This document shows positions 45,001 through 56,276 of a DNA stretch of 64,000 bases, piece by piece; position 1 is the first letter of the stretch; each line of letters opens with the position of its first letter. The stretch spans positions 1,054,001-1,118,000 of the forward strand of contig JAJFPB010000004.1 of NCBI GenBank assembly GCA_020881915.1, written 5' to 3'. The position numbers were made by a program, and so were the translations under genes. The stretch comes from Paramyrothecium sp. XJ0827. Taxonomy: Eukaryota; Ascomycota; Sordariomycetes; Hypocreales; Stachybotryaceae. The notes beneath the pieces were generated by a model. The model saw nothing but the letters and a program-made list of their open reading frames with translations. It was not told the DNA's origin and did no database searches.

Positions 45001-47835
45001 TCATGTTCTGACGCCGTGCTAGAAATGTTTTGGAAGCCCTTGATTCGATGCCACTTTATGAGCCATCTGAACGGAGTGAGGAAGACCAGATCGAGCACCA
45101 AGAACACCATCATCGCTTCGGGCTGCCCCCTTCGGCTGTGGGCGAGTGGTTGTCTTCCCTGAATTTTGTGGATATGATCGAACTTGCTGAGACACCAGAT
45201 GAAGGCGGGACGAGCTCATCTTCTCACCCTCTAGAACCTCGGCTTGCAGACTACAGACAATTTATCCTGAAATCCAAGGCATACGAATGGCTTCTTTCGG
45301 TCATCAAACAGCATTCAAAACTGGATTTGTCCAAGCAAAGTCTGATGTTCGACATTCGAAAGTCCATATGCGACAAGCTGGAATTCTACACGCCGCTTCG
45401 CCAGCTGAGTCGCCGGACAGCGCCACCTTCCATAGAGATGACTTTCCGGCTCGACTGGGACCTCCCTCGATTTTTCGCAGAACAGGAGTACTCTCGTCCT
45501 GCTGCAGAGGTGCTGGACCAGGTCACCTGCTTGACCGGAACTTGGCAACAAGCTCAAGCAACAACGGTCGCGGAGTATATGGAGCAAGTGTGGCCAGTCA
45601 CCAACCAGCCAATTCGACGGCTACTGAAGAGATTCCTCTCTCGTCAGATGGGGAGCTCCGATGCAGAAATTGACTCAGAAGCTGAGTTCGGAAACGCACT
45701 GCAGGGTCATTTGTCGCTGAAGTACATATCCGACGAGACCAGCTGCACGGTAGTAGCCATAGGGCACTTGGATTTCGTCACAGACGTAGGTGAACAGCTG
45801 GGATGGCTAGGCGCGGCTCTACGATCGCCCCCTTTGTCTGAAGGGGCGGTAGCATGCTCACCTCAAATCTCGTCCCTCGAGATCCGTAGTGGAAAAAACG
45901 ATTCCGCGGGCCCTTTGATTGCATCCTGCCAGATCAACTTCCCATTATTAGGGTTTAGCAACGACAGCCCTCAACAACTAGGGGTCTGTTGGATGAATCT
46001 GTTTCAAAACCCTGTTCTGGTCACCGGTTATCCGATCCCTTACCGTGCCCAACTCGACACTGGCCTCGAGCTGTCACTTGGCTTCATGACTGAACTTGTC
46101 CAGTCGCGACACTGTGTCCGGTTAGGAGACAGGATCATGATCAAAGGATTTTGCTCCCTATTAATAGCCACTGCTCTGGCAGCGGACACAATTATGTGGC
46201 ACTTTTTCTTCAATCCCGCCGGCGAACGCATTTCCTACTGCGATGCTAGACTCGCGGAGTCTGGTTGTGGAAATGTCGAGGGCTTGGAACTGAGAAATAT
46301 CGAGACCCATCGGCATATCGTTGGTTGGTGCAGCAATGTCAAAGAACTTTTAGGTAAGGGGGAGCTCCTCTGTCTTTGGCTATACTAACCTTTAGCTTCA
46401 AAATACAGGATATCCCCAAGCAAACCTCGCCATCTCTTCGTCAGGTTTACAATACGTGCCTAACTCTCTCGTCATTGACAAGCTCTACATTGAAGGGGGC
46501 TCGCAAGTGATTGGCGGGCTTACAATGTCGCTTGGCAAGAAAGATAAACCCGTATGGCTGCAAAGATCCAAAAGCTACTCCGGCCTCTTGGCCTGGATCT
46601 CTGTGCAACCCATGGTACTTTACGACATTGGCGATCGAAGGGCATGGTTAGGAGATGGCGCCTCTGTTCTCCTCCATCTAGTGCGAGCCTCCGTCAATCG
46701 TGACAAGAACGAGCCGGCATATCGTTCCAAGTGGACATTCGATGGAACGCTGCGGAAAGACCTCTCGCCTCAAGCCGGGATAACCGCCGTTGAGGTCCTG
46801 TCGGATTTCGACAACCTCAACAGGAAACTCTACCTCGATGACAAACGACCAAACGATAGCGGTGAAATAGTGGAGATATTCTACTACTTTCGTGACAGAG
46901 TGCAAGAAATCCTACACGATCTTCAAGTCCTCATCGACTACCAATCACAAGTTGCTGCACAAGACGGCTACCGAATACCGCAAACCAGCAAGATGTTACA
47001 AAAGAGCCTGATCGGCTTTGACTTCTGGGACGTCGCCCAGCCGACTGGCCCCGTCCGTTCACGCGCGCACTATCTAGGCAGTTTGGGGCACGGCTGGGTG
47101 GAATATGTTCGATCGATCAATGCTACGACTCTTTTCGGCAGGGGTTTCGGGGATCTGCTTCAAGCCGAGGGCCCGGACTTTACTTGCGCGAATTGGAGAA
47201 CAGTCCCAGCGGGTATGAATTACTTGGGCACATCTGTGGCGACTTTGAAAACATTACAAAAGGCCAGCAACGTCACGACTTTGAGTCCCGAGGAAATAAC
47301 GTCTGATATTCTATGGCGATCGCGCTCCAAGCTATTCTCTCAGTGTGGATGTATGACCGCAGCATCCAGCAGCACCAGCTCAAGGACGCATCTTGATGTC
47401 GTCCAGTTGCTTCTCCCTCGAAAATACCAAATGCTGTTGGATGTCCCGAAGGCCAGTGTCTCGATTCACCTGAACGACCTGGGAGACCATGGCGCGGTAC
47501 TCTTCGGCCATACCCCTTACAAGATTGGGCCAAGACAGAAGGACGATCGCTTGCGGGAGCCGGGTGGACAAGTCGACAGTTCCTCTTCTACCACCAAGTC
47601 CAGCGATAGCCAGGTGCAGCTTGAGTTGATTGGAGGCGGAACCGAGCAATCCACGGTGTCTTCGGCATCCACACAGATCACACCGTTTGACTCCGTTACC
47701 GACTCTTCCACAGGGGTGTCAGTAAGCATACCTGGAGGCAAGGCGAAAATAAAAAAGTCGTGGCTGGCCGTGTTTCGACCCAAGCTCGGGCAGGCGGAAT
47801 ATAAAAGCCCGCCCGCAAGCCGACGCGATCAGTAA
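42084..47835 (+). CDS. 1782-residue protein of unknown function (eight exons)
   Basis: Exons at 42084-42180, 42266-42611, 42661-43114, 43166-43329, 43386-43519, 43575-44970, 45023-46353 and 46409-47835 join in phase at all seven introns (49-85 bp, GTRNGN donors, TACTAAG/TACTAACC-like branches), so the gene looks intact. The N-terminal 150 residues are mostly helical (FGLQLKALARNLELISEIIN). The middle has a Cys/Arg patch (KRCRCRLPG) and a polar, probably disordered region (about 690-810). The last 480 residues look like a folded, conserved domain (LGYPQANLAISSSGLQY, ISVQPMVLYDIGDRRAWLGD, ASVLLHLVRAS). The tail is Ser/Thr-rich and ends basic. I see no P-loop, NACHT, kinase, HET or membrane segment. 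From memory, the DRRAWLxDGAS segment recurs in large fungal proteins of unknown role; this is unverified. Intron 3 (51 bp) is stop-free and could be retained. Confidence 0.7.
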
Positions 47836-47931
47836 TGTTTATGGGTTGCGAAAGAGGTGATCTGCGGGTTATCGGGGAAGCGTTTTGGCCTCCCTTTCAA
47901 TGTGTGGGTGCGAACTTCCCTTTCCAACGAA

Positions 47932-48226
47932 ACCACCATAACCTGGTGGTCCTGTAGCTGGGGGGAAAGTCTCCAGTGCCATGATTCCTGGCCACAAAAA
48001 CTCGTGCGACGAGTGGCCCCAGCACGTCGCATGCAAGCCAATCTTCTTAGCTATCGCTGGATGCCAGCACTTCTAACCCAAGATCACCATACCCCGATGG
48101 TCCTATAGCTGGGGGGAACGCTTCCAACTCGACGATTCGAGGCCACAGCATCTCGTACCACGAATAGTTCTCGCACCCCGTAGGAATGCCGTCTTCTCGG
48201 CTGCCGCTGGAAGCCAACGTTTCCAG
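47932..48226. repeat. Diverged 150-bp tandem duplication
   Basis: Two copies (47932-48076 and 48083-48226, offset 150 bp) align without gaps over their whole length. Shared words include ACCATA, TGGTCCT, TAGCTGGGGGGAA, GGCCACA and CGCTGGA. About two thirds of positions match by eye. They lie just 3' of the large gene. On the minus strand both copies are open in places, so a duplicated coding segment is possible. Confidence 0.6.
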
Positions 48227-48600
48227 GTACGTGGTCGGATGATATGCGTACCGTCGGGCTTCAGCTGAACGAGCATCAAGTGGGATTCCAAGCTGAAGAG
48301 GCCTAATGCGACGCGCGTGCCTGTGACGGAAACCATAGTCTTACAAATTGATGCCGCATGCTGTTGTGTTACTGTAAATGCTCTTTGTGCCGGATGCGAA
48401 GTGCAACTGTACCCAATAGAGCGCTCGAGGGCTTGTGGATATCTCAAAGTGACGCTAAAACAGCTTGGCGAATTGTATGCAATGGTGGCACAGGTGTTGT
48501 TCTTTGTGGGTGCCGATTTTTGAGAGATGAGAGATCCTCTTTTCTGAGAGAGGCAAAGATGGTCTGGTTTCGATAGTTTGAAGAGATGCTTTTCGATGTC

Positions 48601-49248
48601 CTACGCCGCCGTTCCGTCATAAAAGGCTTTCTCCGTACTTTGATGTGAAGAGGAAGCAGACGCCCTCATCCATCGGTGTCTAGCCTCCCCGTTGAAGTCC
48701 GTAGTACTGGGGGATGTTGGTCTGAACGAGATCGTTTCAGGATTGGCTAGCTTCGAATAGTAAGGGTGCATCAGGCCAAAATGGGGTCCATTTGCCAGAA
48801 ACCGCTCATTCTGGACCAAGAGCCAAGTGAAGCGAGTAGACCATTGATCATTTTCAGTTTCGAGTAAAGCAGGAAGACTGGTTCCCATTATCTGATGCGA
48901 TTCGAGCGGGAGGACCAATGTGCCGAGTAGAGCGGAAAGATATGTTGTCCGTCCATTGGAACCCGTAAAGAACTGGCCTATCCCTTGGTCTGCTCCGGCT
49001 TCCAATCCGAGGGTCCGATGCGCTCGGCAATGATAATCGTGATTCTCTGTGTGGAAATGATTGTGGAGGTCGGTAGTCTCCTGAACGTAACTATGGGACG
49101 CACTGGCAGCATTGACAATCGACGGTAGAGCTGCTCTCGCCTGGCACCGTTTGGAGGAGCTCAATTTTTTCGGATCCGTGTTTCCCAACAAGCACGAGGT
49201 CTCTCTAGCCCACGTAATACCTCGCCTATGAACGTTTGCAGGGAACAT
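48601..49248 (-). CDS. Hypothetical ORF, 215 codons, doubtful
   Basis: This is the longest frame in the gene-poor stretch after the large gene. It has no recognised domain. The sequence is mixed polar (HNHFHTENHDYHC, LSALLGTLVLPLESHQIM), with no signal peptide or membrane helix. Upstream on the same strand, other short open stretches (49315-49578 and around 49620-49790, e.g. SIRLYSNHWTLKANMSWEP) look protein-like but sit in different frames without clear splice sites. A multi-exon or decayed minus-strand gene covering 48.6-50 kb is possible. Confidence 0.25.
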   Translation of the reverse strand: MFPANVHRRGITWARETSCLLGNTDPKKLSSSKRCQARAALPSIVNAASASHSYVQETTDLHNHFHTENHDYHCRAHRTLGLEAGADQGIGQFFTGSNGRTTYLSALLGTLVLPLESHQIMGTSLPALLETENDQWSTRFTWLLVQNERFLANGPHFGLMHPYYSKLANPETISFRPTSPSTTDFNGEARHRWMRASASSSHQSTEKAFYDGTAA

Positions 49249-50281
49249 AATCTTTATGTCTCCGCTTGTGCCATTGAGCCTTCAGGTTCATGATTGGTCG
49301 TGAGCATTCTGGGGTTAGGCTGGGTGTGAGGAAAAGTAGGCGTCTGTCGGGAAGGTGACCGGCGTTGGTAGGAGAATCTCAAGTGAAGCTACCAAAGCTT
49401 GCGTCTTGCCTCTTGGGTCCCAAGCCATCTTGAGCCTGATAGTGTATGAAAGAGGAAGAACTTTCTGGCGTACTGGTCTGTAGAGCTGGGCAAGCGAAGA
49501 GTATGTTCTGGGCGGAAAGACTGGATTAATTCCATAGTTTCGCCTCTCGCAAGAGTTTCCCCGGAAACCCACATCCACAAGTAGGGAAATGTAATCCTAT
49601 CCTATTGAGATTCTTTCCCCAAACCAACTGCATGTGGCAAGAATCTAGTGCAAGGGTGTTGAACCTGACCCGGCGGGGAGTCCCACATGAACGGCGGCGC
49701 AAAGTTGGGCTCCCAGGACATGTTGGCCTTCAAGGTCCAGTGGTTGGAGTACAAGCGGATGCTCATCTCAATGGTGTATGTAGACTATTGGACGTTGAGG
49801 AATAGCTCTGTTCCAAAGCCAAGAAAAGCCGGGAGTACTGCTCCACTTAGTGCCGAGCTTCGGCAACTGAAGTTTCCCATCATATGGGCAAGGCCTTCGA
49901 AGGGTCGCTTTTGTTACGTAGAAAGGGCCTCGTTCTGCCGTTCTGCCCAGGAAACTCGTATGGTACCGTTTCCAACGGCTCTGGTTCGGTGACGAGCACC
50001 AAAACACAAGAGGGATTGCAAAGCGGACACGCTTCCCAGGGGCCATTTCCTGCGAGTCGAGCAGAGTAAAAACGTCAAGTTATTCGTGACTAGCACAAAC
50101 GCCACTCTATACTCGCGGTATTCATGGTTGTGGGCGGAAATTTCTCCAAGCTATTGGGCAACAGGAACCGCAATGAAGACAACGGTAGAGACCTTGCGTA
50201 CGGTCTTAAGTTTTCGTGCCGCAGTTTCTGAGTAGTAGGACATTCTTCGCAAAGTTGGTTGTTCCAAAACCACTGATAAGG

Positions 50282-50581
50282 ATGGCTCGCAGCCTGCTGT
50301 GGGGATTGGCAGTCGCTTTGCTGGTTTGTATCGAGATGGCCTGGGCAGCGTCTGACACCTCGACTGGGGCCGCGGTCCAGGAAGGTGATGAGTCCGAGAT
50401 GGCGCCGGCCGGGCGAACCGGTAATACCAACTCTTGCACTCGGGCCTGTACCAGCGTCCTCGTTTCTTTTGACGGGTGTCTGTGCCACCTGGGATACGTT
50501 GTTGTTCTTGTGGACTTATGCAGGGATCGCCCTGGCGCCGGAGACTGTGTACTGCTCGGAGCTTTCGTTGTCAGCAGTTGA
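50282..50581 (+). CDS. Possible small secreted protein, doubtful
   Basis: A 99-codon frame begins with a good signal-peptide-like sequence (MARSLLWGLAVALLVCIEMA, then WAAS). The remainder has six cysteines (SCTRACTS, DGCLCHLG, DLCRDRPGAGDC). It could be a small cysteine-rich secreted protein, but the C-terminal half is hydrophobic and an overlapping frame is open on the other strand. No homologous motif is recognised. Confidence 0.25.
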   Translation: MARSLLWGLAVALLVCIEMAWAASDTSTGAAVQEGDESEMAPAGRTGNTNSCTRACTSVLVSFDGCLCHLGYVVVLVDLCRDRPGAGDCVLLGAFVVSS

Positions 50582-53241
50582 TAGTGTCAAAACCGGCGGC
50601 ATTCCTTGAGCGGGCAGCCTGTTCCGCTTCCGGCATCGTCGCGGGGGTTAGGTCGTTGCGTTTGTCATCGCCTGCGAGGGAGGGCTCATTTCCAGAGGGC
50701 GACTGGTGCTAGATGGCGGGTTTATTCTTTGGCTGCGAGGACCACTGTCCTGGCTCTCGCCATTGATATCCAGACAGTCAGATGATGTGAGTATAATCAT
50801 GTCGTTATCTAGCACGATTCTCACACCCTTTTAATCCGACTATTCATGCTCCAACATGTCTATAGGACAACCATTAGTTCAAAAGTAGTCAAAAGGGCAA
50901 AGCTCCTGGGGATACGTTGGGAGAGGCAGTGGAGTTGTACATAACTCAATCGACCCAGTTCGTAAAGGGGAAAAGGGTGGACAGGTAGTTTGTAAGACTT
51001 ACCGTCGATCGAACGAAGTTCTATTCCTCCCAGTTCATTGCTGCGGCTAGTCGTAAGAAACAGGCACAGCAGCATTCGTCTCCATTGTCCGTTTGCATGT
51101 TACGGATATCCCTGGCCAGGACAAGCAGTCAAGGCCCGGTTCACCACGGCTAGAGCAAAGCTAAGGTCCTACAGGATTTAGCTCGAAATCATCTGGATAT
51201 GGGGGGAAGGACGGGAACTGACCTCCGGGTCCTGAAAGGGATACAGGACAGCTTCAGATCGTGTCTTTTGTCCTCTGACAGCAAGTAGGCCAGCTGCAGC
51301 TCAGATGCACGACGCAGATTGTTGTTCAAGAACAGGGTGATGTGAGGATTGCGAGATCTATCATGTTGAAAGTTTGACCAACTGGTCATCGCCGTCGGCT
51401 GTCCACACTCTCGTCGGCACAGAAAGATGTACCATCTCCGCCCGTGGTGGCTTCAAAAGGATCATTGGGAGAGACTTTGTAGGGATACTGTCCTCTTGGT
51501 TCCTGCTCTGAAGAATTCGAAACACCGGCAAAAGCAAGGCTTATCCCGTCTTCCCCTTGGTGCCGATAACTTGCCCTATGCTGTACTTGACACGCCTGGC
51601 AGAGGGGAAGTGGGTAAGAGTACACTCTGCTATGGCAGCTCAAAGTCACGCCGCCTCTGGTTTCAACTCTCTTCGGAGGAAAATCATGGACTAGCCACAA
51701 GGTTTCCGCACAGTCGAGCGTCTGGACCCAAGACGAGATCACAGCTGAGGACGGGAGTCGTTTTCGACTCCCTCAAGTAGTGAGTATCGACGCATGTCTG
51801 TTGTCAAACAGGCCGAGTTTCCCGTCAATCTCCTAAGACAACACCTTTCACCGCGTACTTCGTGGCCGGATCTGGTACCACTGCAGGAAAGCTTGTCAGT
51901 CAGAACATGCCCACGGGAACTCATCTCTACTAACCTTGTCGCAGAAACGGCAGTCCAAAGTCTGATCCGGCGACCATCTTTCCACCGACTCGCCCCATAA
52001 ACAGTCGCTGAAGATTGGCTGCCGTGAAATGTTGTCTGGATGTGTTCGGCGGATCCCGGGGAGGACTGGAGCTGAGGACGGGCCTGCGTCGCGACGTCCA
52101 AGGGGAGAAGGCTAACGCAGTCGACAAGATCTTCGGCAGCTCCGGGCTCGTGAATCAAATGGCTTGACGAGGGCAGTAAAGAGAGGGGAAGAAAGTAAGC
52201 GACGAGCCATGTTTCGCGATGCTCGACGATTCCGGAGGCCGATGGGAGAGAAGACGTTTCAGGAGGTGAAGCCAGAACATGCGGATTGCCACACTTCCAT
52301 TCCCGCTGGTGCGGTTCAGCTCAGCCGCCGAACAGCACCAGCAGGGGGGTAGGCCTGGTAGAGCCAGACTCTGAGGAGATGATGTCCATGACTGGAACGA
52401 AACCGGGTTCTTATGCATCGGAGTTTGAGAGTGCCCGGTTCCTCCACCGACCGCGGACCTTCAGGCTGTGGCGGACCACAAACGAACATGACCTCATCGA
52501 GCAAACGAGATCCTGGTGGCGCAGAGATGGGCGTCTGCAGACTGCCGGCGGAGGCCGCTCTAGACCGATGTGTTTGCGACGGTGAGCGTGCACACACGGC
52601 AATTTTCAATCAAGCCAAACCGCAAATTCCTTGCCGGGAAGCGAATACCCGCTCCGCAATGGAGCACAGAGCCGTCCCGTGAGCGCGATCATCCTCTCCG
52701 GGCCAACCAGCGTAGACTGTGTCACCAATTGAGCGGCAGAACACGGGAAAAGGGCCCATCGCTTCTTCCCCATAGGACCACGTAGTTCCCGCGGGTGGTC
52801 ATTTCGCCGCACAGGGACGGCAAACAAGCCGTTTCTATCTGCCTGTTTGTGGACATTCGCAGTAACCTTTGCGGACAGAAGACGCAGAAGACGAAGGAAA
52901 GCGATCGAACTGCGTCATCTGGACACTTGCATAATGGACGGTATGTTGCTGGAGATGCTGTTGTGGCCCAGAAGGCTCACGGCAAGTCCTTCACAGCCTC
53001 TATCAACCGTTTGCCGACAACGGGGAGAGCCCCATCTTCGATTAAGACTGTATGACAAGGGCTACGAGCCTATTGGCCAGTCTGCTTCCCAGGGGTTGTC
53101 CTTGTAAGTGCTTGTCTGTAAGCTGTTCCCACAATCCACGGGAAACCACAAGGCTAAGCCAACATAGCTACGACGAGTTGCTGCTGTGTCACGGTCCCTT
53201 CATGTCCTTCTCCCGATCAACATGATAATTTCGGCTTAGTT
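50582..53241. other. Gene-poor stretch
   Basis: Many overlapping frames of 60-140 codons on both strands, none with a motif, and no pair that joins across good splice sites. I cannot support a gene here. It may be old degraded sequence. Confidence 0.35.
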
Positions 53242-55571
53242 TCACCATCTGTACAGGTTTGATATTGACGTGAGGTAGTTTCTAGCGGGGAAGTGATACG
53301 GACCAAGCTCCGCGAGCATCATGATGCCCTTGCACGCAATCTCTGAGCTTGAAGGGCCCTCGTTCGTCTCGTCTGGCTCCGCCAAGCTCAGTGATCTTGC
53401 GCTGGGCTTGGTCAACATGACAGAAACCTGCGTGGCGAGCCCGATAATATATGAAAATCCCACGTGCACCAGACCTAGCCCCCAATGGACCTTGTGGTGC
53501 CATGCCAGCTCTAGAACCGCTCTCGAGGAGGTTGCCAAAATCATGCGTGGTGATAATGCCGGCTCTAATGTTTGATCATCGATGTATGGTTTAAATACCA
53601 CAATCATGCCAAAATGATAGTGGATCCTACAGAAGTCAGCGCGAATCGTTCTGCAGCCATGTGTCTGGCAACGCAGTTGAGCTCACAAGTTGTACAGTTT
53701 GCCGGGGTCAAGATTGTCGGTCCCCAGCTCCGGTGTGGCCCGCTCCAAGCAGTTCAACAGCTTTGGATACGTCTCGAAAAGGTCTGCCTTGTCTCGTGAG
53801 ATGGATATCTCGTCGAAATGGAACATCAGGAAAGTGTGTGCGAGTTCTGTGATTTCCCATACGAATTGGGACCGAAAGGGACAGTGGCGCAAAGAAGCAT
53901 GGTAATGCTTTTGAAGGAGAATTCCTGTTCACAACTTAGCCACCGGACAGGATTGTCGGTGAAGAGGGCTAGCTCACCTCGCTCTATTCGAACCTCGGGA
54001 GATTCCGACCCATCTTGTCGGATTCTTTGAAATAGAGGCGCCTCCATCGGGTCAAGGTTCCTACTGACGATACGTAGCAAGCTGTATAGAGTTAGCGAGG
54101 CTCTGGCATTTGACAATGTGAGTTTACCAAGGCAAGGAAATCGCTCCACAAAATGTGTTGGCTCTGACGGAAAGATAGACCTTGTCCCGAACGATGTCTC
54201 TTGGGTGGAGCGCGTCTATGATGGCCAGCTTCGCCGCAAATTGAGCTAGCTCCCAAGCGTGGTCAAGCCTCCCGGAGATTATGTTAATAGTTGAAAGGAC
54301 TGTCAGTGTCTGGATATGGGGGTATTGGGTTTCCAGTGCAGGTCTTTCCACAGCGAGCATTGCCTCGGCGCGGGAATAGAGACCATCTACCAAGCCTTGG
54401 GCGACCTGCTCTCCGGCGCACTCCATCATCTGGTAGGTCCTGGCCATGATGGCGTTGACGAGAGCTTCGGAACAATATCTTTTGCGCAGCGCCCGCAAGT
54501 CGTCTAAGAACGGCCCTTTGCAGACCGCGGAGTAGCCGGGATGTTCCCAGGTAAAATAGGTGTCAACCAAAGTCTCAACGGCCTCTGGATTTGCACCGAT
54601 TGAACTCCATGGTGCATCCAGAGCGTACTCTTGTCGCGGTGCAGGTGGTGAATCGTGAACAGAAATTGCCGAGTCCCCGGTTGGAAGCGGCTGGTCGAAT
54701 GTCGGGTGGAAATGTAACGGCAGAGCAGAGGGTTCTGTGGTCGCAGGTATAGGAGGTGGAGGTTGCGCTTGGTCTGTTGAGATGTGCGTGCTCTTCGAAG
54801 TGGAGCTAGATGCCGGTTGTGATGCGGTAACAGTATTTGGGGATGTAAAGGGAGAAATTGAGTAGGGGCTTCGTGCAAGGACATCTTCGACGTTGGAGGT
54901 GGTGCGTGATGAATCGGTGGTGTAGGACGGGCGGCTTTTGGAACCCTCGCCAGCAGTGAAGTCTTCGCTTTTGGTTCGACCGGCGTCTGAGGCGGAGCCG
55001 ATGGACTGGCCGTCGGCGTCTCCAGCTTCACTTCCAAGCCCTCGCGCAGCTATTTCGAGCAGCTTTTCCTGCAGGTTGATCTGGCCATTTGCGCTGCCGA
55101 CATCGACGCCCAAGGAGCGGACGATGCCGTCGACAGTGTTGCCCTGACGAATGCGTTGGATTGCCTCGCGGTCGACGTTGCCTTTTGCTATGGCGTCGAG
55201 AAGCGAGAGAACCTGGGAAACACCGTCTTGAAGCGTTGATATTTCGGAGCGCAGCTCATCCTTTGTGCGCCATATTCGATCCTGATACGTGCATTCAGAA
55301 CCGCGGGCGGCGCAGCGTTCGCAGGGACATCCGCCATCGCACTAAGAAGGGGTCTACGGTAAGCAAGCTTATGACGGACGCGCAAGCAAGGCGCAAAGCA
55401 TCGACGATATGGGGAATGTCCGTGTTTACCCTACGAGTTAGACAGATCAGCAATGAGATCCTGCGTGCAGCGATGCGTGTCGTAGGCAGATGGCGTGTGT
55501 CGGGCCGTGACCTACTTTGTTCGCTTCTTCCTACAGGACAGGCAAGCATTTCTTATCATCTGTCGTGGCAT
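53242..55571 (-). CDS. Zn2Cys6 fungal transcription factor (first junction out of frame)
   Basis: Five exons: 55571-about 55515, 55341-54128, 54063-53978, 53924-53687, 53626-53242 (about 659 residues). The zinc cluster spans intron 1: ACLSCRKKRTK, then CDGGCPCERCAARGSEC. Spacing C-x2-C-x6-C-x5-C-x2-C-x6-C is canonical. A coiled linker follows (TKDELRSEISTLQDGVSQVL), then a Ser/Pro-rich region and the fungal regulatory domain (LVDTYFTWEHPGYSAVCKGP, YCSEALVNAIMA). The later exons (YHFGMIVVFKPYI, ACKGIMMLAELGPYHFPARN) complete it. Introns 2-4 are in phase with good signals. At intron 1 the acceptor (CTTAG) leaves phase 0, but the only GT donor (AA/GTAGGT) leaves phase 2, so one base is missing relative to a working join. 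It would be a nuclear DNA-binding regulator with unknown targets. Confidence 0.75.
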
Positions 55572-56210
55572 GCTGAGCCATAGAACGGCCTCACTCCGCC
55601 AGCGTCTACGGCCGGGGAGCGTGGCGCTGCCGGTGTGCAAATGGAACGAGATCGGGGGCGGGCGGCGACGGCGACGGTGCAAAACGGGAACGAGGTGCTC
55701 GCAGGCATTGGCATCAACATTGGCATTGGTGGAGGCCAAAAACGTATCAAGACCTACCGAGGCAAAGGCGTGCAAAAGAGTGGTGTCGAGGCATCGGAGC
55801 CGCGATTCTCTGCTTGACGCCGCGGGCTTCAGGACAGTTATCAGACGGGGGATTCAAATGTTGGCACGGTATGGAAGGGGAGGAAGAAGAAGAAGAAGGG
55901 GGTGTGGAAAGGCTTAAACCGAGCAATGTCTCAGTTCCCCAACCGCTGCCGGATGACGTCTGGTGAACATTCCTTTGATCAGCCGTTCATGCATTAACTA
56001 GGTAGGTAACTTACCTACTAGGTACAAAGTTACGGTACCTCACTGAAATTATCAGCAGTTAGCGGTACAGTACCTTACCCGGAAGCTCCAGCCATCATTA
56101 GCACGGTTCAGGTGCTGGGCTGGGAAAGGACAGCGATGGAGTGTATGTAGAGCCGTTGGTGGGCCAGGGCCAGCGCTGGCTGCTTTCGGTGCAGTCGAAG
56201 CACACGCGCT

Positions 56211-56276
56211 CTGGTCTGGTCTGGTCTGGTCTGGCCTGTTCAGCTCTGTTTTGGTCTGTTCTGCTCTGTTCTGGTC
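56211..56276 (+). repeat. (CTGGT)n simple repeat, partly degenerate
   Basis: About five exact CTGGT units at 56211-56235 continue into degenerate TCTGTT/CTGCT units. Confidence 0.85.

Noticed and set aside
53826..54149. Separate 107-codon minus-strand gene
   Set aside because: It is part intron and part exon 3 of the Zn2Cys6 regulator; splicing at 54127-54064 puts the real part in frame.
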